In this document: positions 13,742 through 15,124 of the stretch, piece after piece
Numbering within the stretch: position 1 is the stretch's first letter
Layout of the letters: each line of letters begins with the position of its first letter
DNA from: an uncultured Faecalibacterium sp.
GTDB taxonomy: Bacteria > Bacillota > Clostridia > Oscillospirales > Ruminococcaceae
Assembly: GCA_934503275.1 (NCBI GenBank)
Contig: CAKSVD010000030.1
Span: 1 to 15,124, forward strand
Length of the DNA: 15,124 nucleotides
Direction: 5' to 3'
Program-made: the position numbers and the translations under genes
Notes under the pieces: model-generated
What the model saw: the letters and a program-made list of their open reading frames with translations, nothing else
What the model was told of the DNA's origin: nothing
Databases searched by the model: none

Positions 13742-15124
13742 TTACAATGTGTGTTCGCTTTCTTTTGGCTGGGTCTGTGATTTTTTCTGTTCAAGTGCTG
13801 CCTTGCTATCGTTCAACTTCTTCAGCACCGATTCCTTTTCCGGGGTCTTGCCGCCCGGTGCGGAAAGCTGCTGCTTATTCAGCACCATGTCGATATTCTT
13901 GCGGATATTTTTCAAGGCAGAGATGTCCGGCTGCAAGGTTTCCAGTTGGGTGCGCAGTTCTGCGCTGCCGGATTGCAGCGCAGAAAATTCGGCATCCAAT
14001 GCCGAAAAACCCACTGTTGTGCTGCCGTTCAGCTTCATCAGGGTGCGGACAGCTTTATTAAAGGTGTCCAGCTCCTCTTTGTGCTGGGCAGCGTAAGCGT
14101 CCTTGGTTAGCTTGAAGTTTTTCTTCATAAAGGTATCATGGATGGGCTTCAGCTTGGCATGGACGGCAGCAGCGTCCCTGATCTGGGCGATTGTCCGCAT
14201 ACGGTTTTCGTTCTGTTTCAACTGCCTGCGGAGAGGGGCGGCAGTCTGGTTCAGGTTAGAAATTGCGGTGTCCAAATCCTCGATGGAGTTCAGGGAATGG
14301 GCTTTCAGATAGTCCACCGCCCGTTTGACTTCCTCAAAGTCCCGGACAGTGCATTTCAGTTTTGCCTTGCCAGACCAATCGGTGCGCTGCTCATTGCGGA
14401 GATTGAAGTAATCCACCAGCAGGTCGGACAGTGTGGGTTCCTTCGCCTTTTCCAGAGCGTCCAGAAGAAGCTGCTTCTTTTCGGTCAGGTCTGTGATCCA
14501 GCGTTGCAGCCCACGAATCGCGCTGCGGATAGACTGCATCAGGCTGTTGGCCGCACGAATATCCCGGTTCAGATTGCCGAGAAAAGTCTCCACTCCACGC
14601 TTTTCCATCTGGTGTGCGGCGGGGCCGAGATGGACGGTCGGTATCTGCTGGATGCCCTGCCGCTCAAAGGAGCGCAGGTCAACACGTTCTGGTCTACCAG
14701 CCGCTTCAAGATAGCGGTTGGTGATGGTCTCCCAGCTATGCCGCCAGACCTCGGCGTACTTCTGGTCGTTCCAGTCCACCGTGTTTTCCTTGTGGCACTT
14801 CCAGTTGCCGGAGGGGAGCCGGATGCGCTCACCGTTCTCATCAAGGTCATAAACCTTTCTGGCTTTCGGCAACCACTTGCCGTGTTCGTCTATTGCTCGG
14901 AGCGTCAGCAGAATGTGGGCGTGTGGGTTACCATCGCCCTTGTCATGGATGGCAAAGTCAGCGATCATGCCCTTGGAAACAAACTGCTCCTGACAAAATT
15001 CCTTTATCATGGACAGATACTGCTCCTTCGGGATTTCCACCGGAAAAGCCAGCACGATGCGCCGGGCAAGCTGGGAGTTCCACTGGTTCTCCACGGCTTC
15101 CACGGCGTTCCAGAGGGTTGCCCG
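13742..15124 (-). CDS. mobA: MobA/MobL-family (MobQ) relaxase, N-terminus beyond the window
   Basis: The frame is open from the right edge to a TAA at 13744-13742 and gives 460 residues of the C-terminal part. It includes much of the relaxase domain: WNSQLARRIVLAFPVEIP, QFVSKGMIADFAIHDKGDGN and the metal-binding PHAHILLTLR (HAH at 14923-14915). These are followed by KVYDLDENGERIRLPSG and TVDWNDQKYAEVWRHSWE. The N-terminal segment with the nicking Tyr is not visible. After about residue 190 the protein is helical, charged and probably coiled-coil, ending in a Lys/Gln/Ser-rich tail. The relaxase nicks the origin of transfer and stays bound to the transferred strand. TnpW and VirD4 follow directly. 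An apparent GTG start at 15103 is internal, because family sequence continues upstream of it (TLWNAVEAVE). Confidence 0.94.
   Translation of the reverse strand, partial: RATLWNAVEAVENQWNSQLARRIVLAFPVEIPKEQYLSMIKEFCQEQFVSKGMIADFAIHDKGDGNPHAHILLTLRAIDEHGKWLPKARKVYDLDENGERIRLPSGNWKCHKENTVDWNDQKYAEVWRHSWETITNRYLEAAGRPERVDLRSFERQGIQQIPTVHLGPAAHQMEKRGVETFLGNLNRDIRAANSLMQSIRSAIRGLQRWITDLTEKKQLLLDALEKAKEPTLSDLLVDYFNLRNEQRTDWSGKAKLKCTVRDFEEVKRAVDYLKAHSLNSIEDLDTAISNLNQTAAPLRRQLKQNENRMRTIAQIRDAAAVHAKLKPIHDTFMKKNFKLTKDAYAAQHKEELDTFNKAVRTLMKLNGSTTVGFSALDAEFSALQSGSAELRTQLETLQPDISALKNIRKNIDMVLNKQQLSAPGGKTPEKESVLKKLNDSKAALEQKKSQTQPKESEHTL

Noticed and set aside
13561..13794. Minus-strand 77-codon frame overlapping tnpW and the relaxase end.
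   Set aside because: It is out of frame with the recognisable TnpW protein at 13554-13727, which has its own good ribosome site.

Overview
The window is an internal part of an integrative and conjugative element (ICE) of the Tn1549-like type found in gut Clostridia (Bacillota, for example Faecalibacterium, Ruminococcus or Blautia relatives). This rests on the gene set and order (MobA/MobL relaxase, TnpW, VirD4, Maff2, VirB6-like, PrgI, VirB4, NlpC/P60, DUF4315, DUF4366, topoisomerase III), the strong AGGAGG-type ribosome sites and the protein sequences; the host cannot be named more precisely. No rRNA, tRNA, CRISPR array, integrase or element end is visible.

Every gene lies on the minus strand, so transcription runs from high to low coordinates. 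From the right: the C-terminal part of a MobQ-class relaxase (13742-15124, cut by the window edge), tnpW (13554-13727), a VirD4-like coupling protein lacking its N-terminal third (12264-13538), an intrinsic terminator (12243-12271), a Maff2 pilin-like membrane protein (11909-12124), a probable tiny membrane peptide (11712-11822), a VirB6/TrbL-like channel protein (10829-11695), PrgI (10450-10815), the VirB4 ATPase (8085-10478), an NlpC/P60 cell-wall hydrolase split into two exons (6466-8088 and 3793-3903), DUF4315 (3513-3779), DUF4366 (2798-3523), topoisomerase III (656-2737) and the start of an ICE accessory protein (1-656, cut by the edge). Many genes overlap or nearly touch, as in a translationally coupled transfer operon.

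The hydrolase gene is interrupted by a complete, visibly AT-richer group II intron of the Ll.LtrB type (3904-6465, 2,562 nt) encoding an intact LtrA-like maturase/reverse transcriptase/endonuclease (4024-5820). Both boundaries can be set to the base: joining the exons restores the reading frame and the conserved end of the NlpC/P60 domain, and EBS1, EBS2, delta, domain V and the branch-point A can be located.

Together the genes would nick the element (relaxase), bring the DNA to a type IV secretion channel (VirD4), move it through a channel built from Maff2, VirB6, PrgI and VirB4, open the peptidoglycan (NlpC/P60), and process DNA in donor or recipient (topoisomerase III). Two defects suggest the element may be impaired or unusually controlled: the coupling protein has no Walker A or membrane anchor, and topB has ATC where an ATG is expected.
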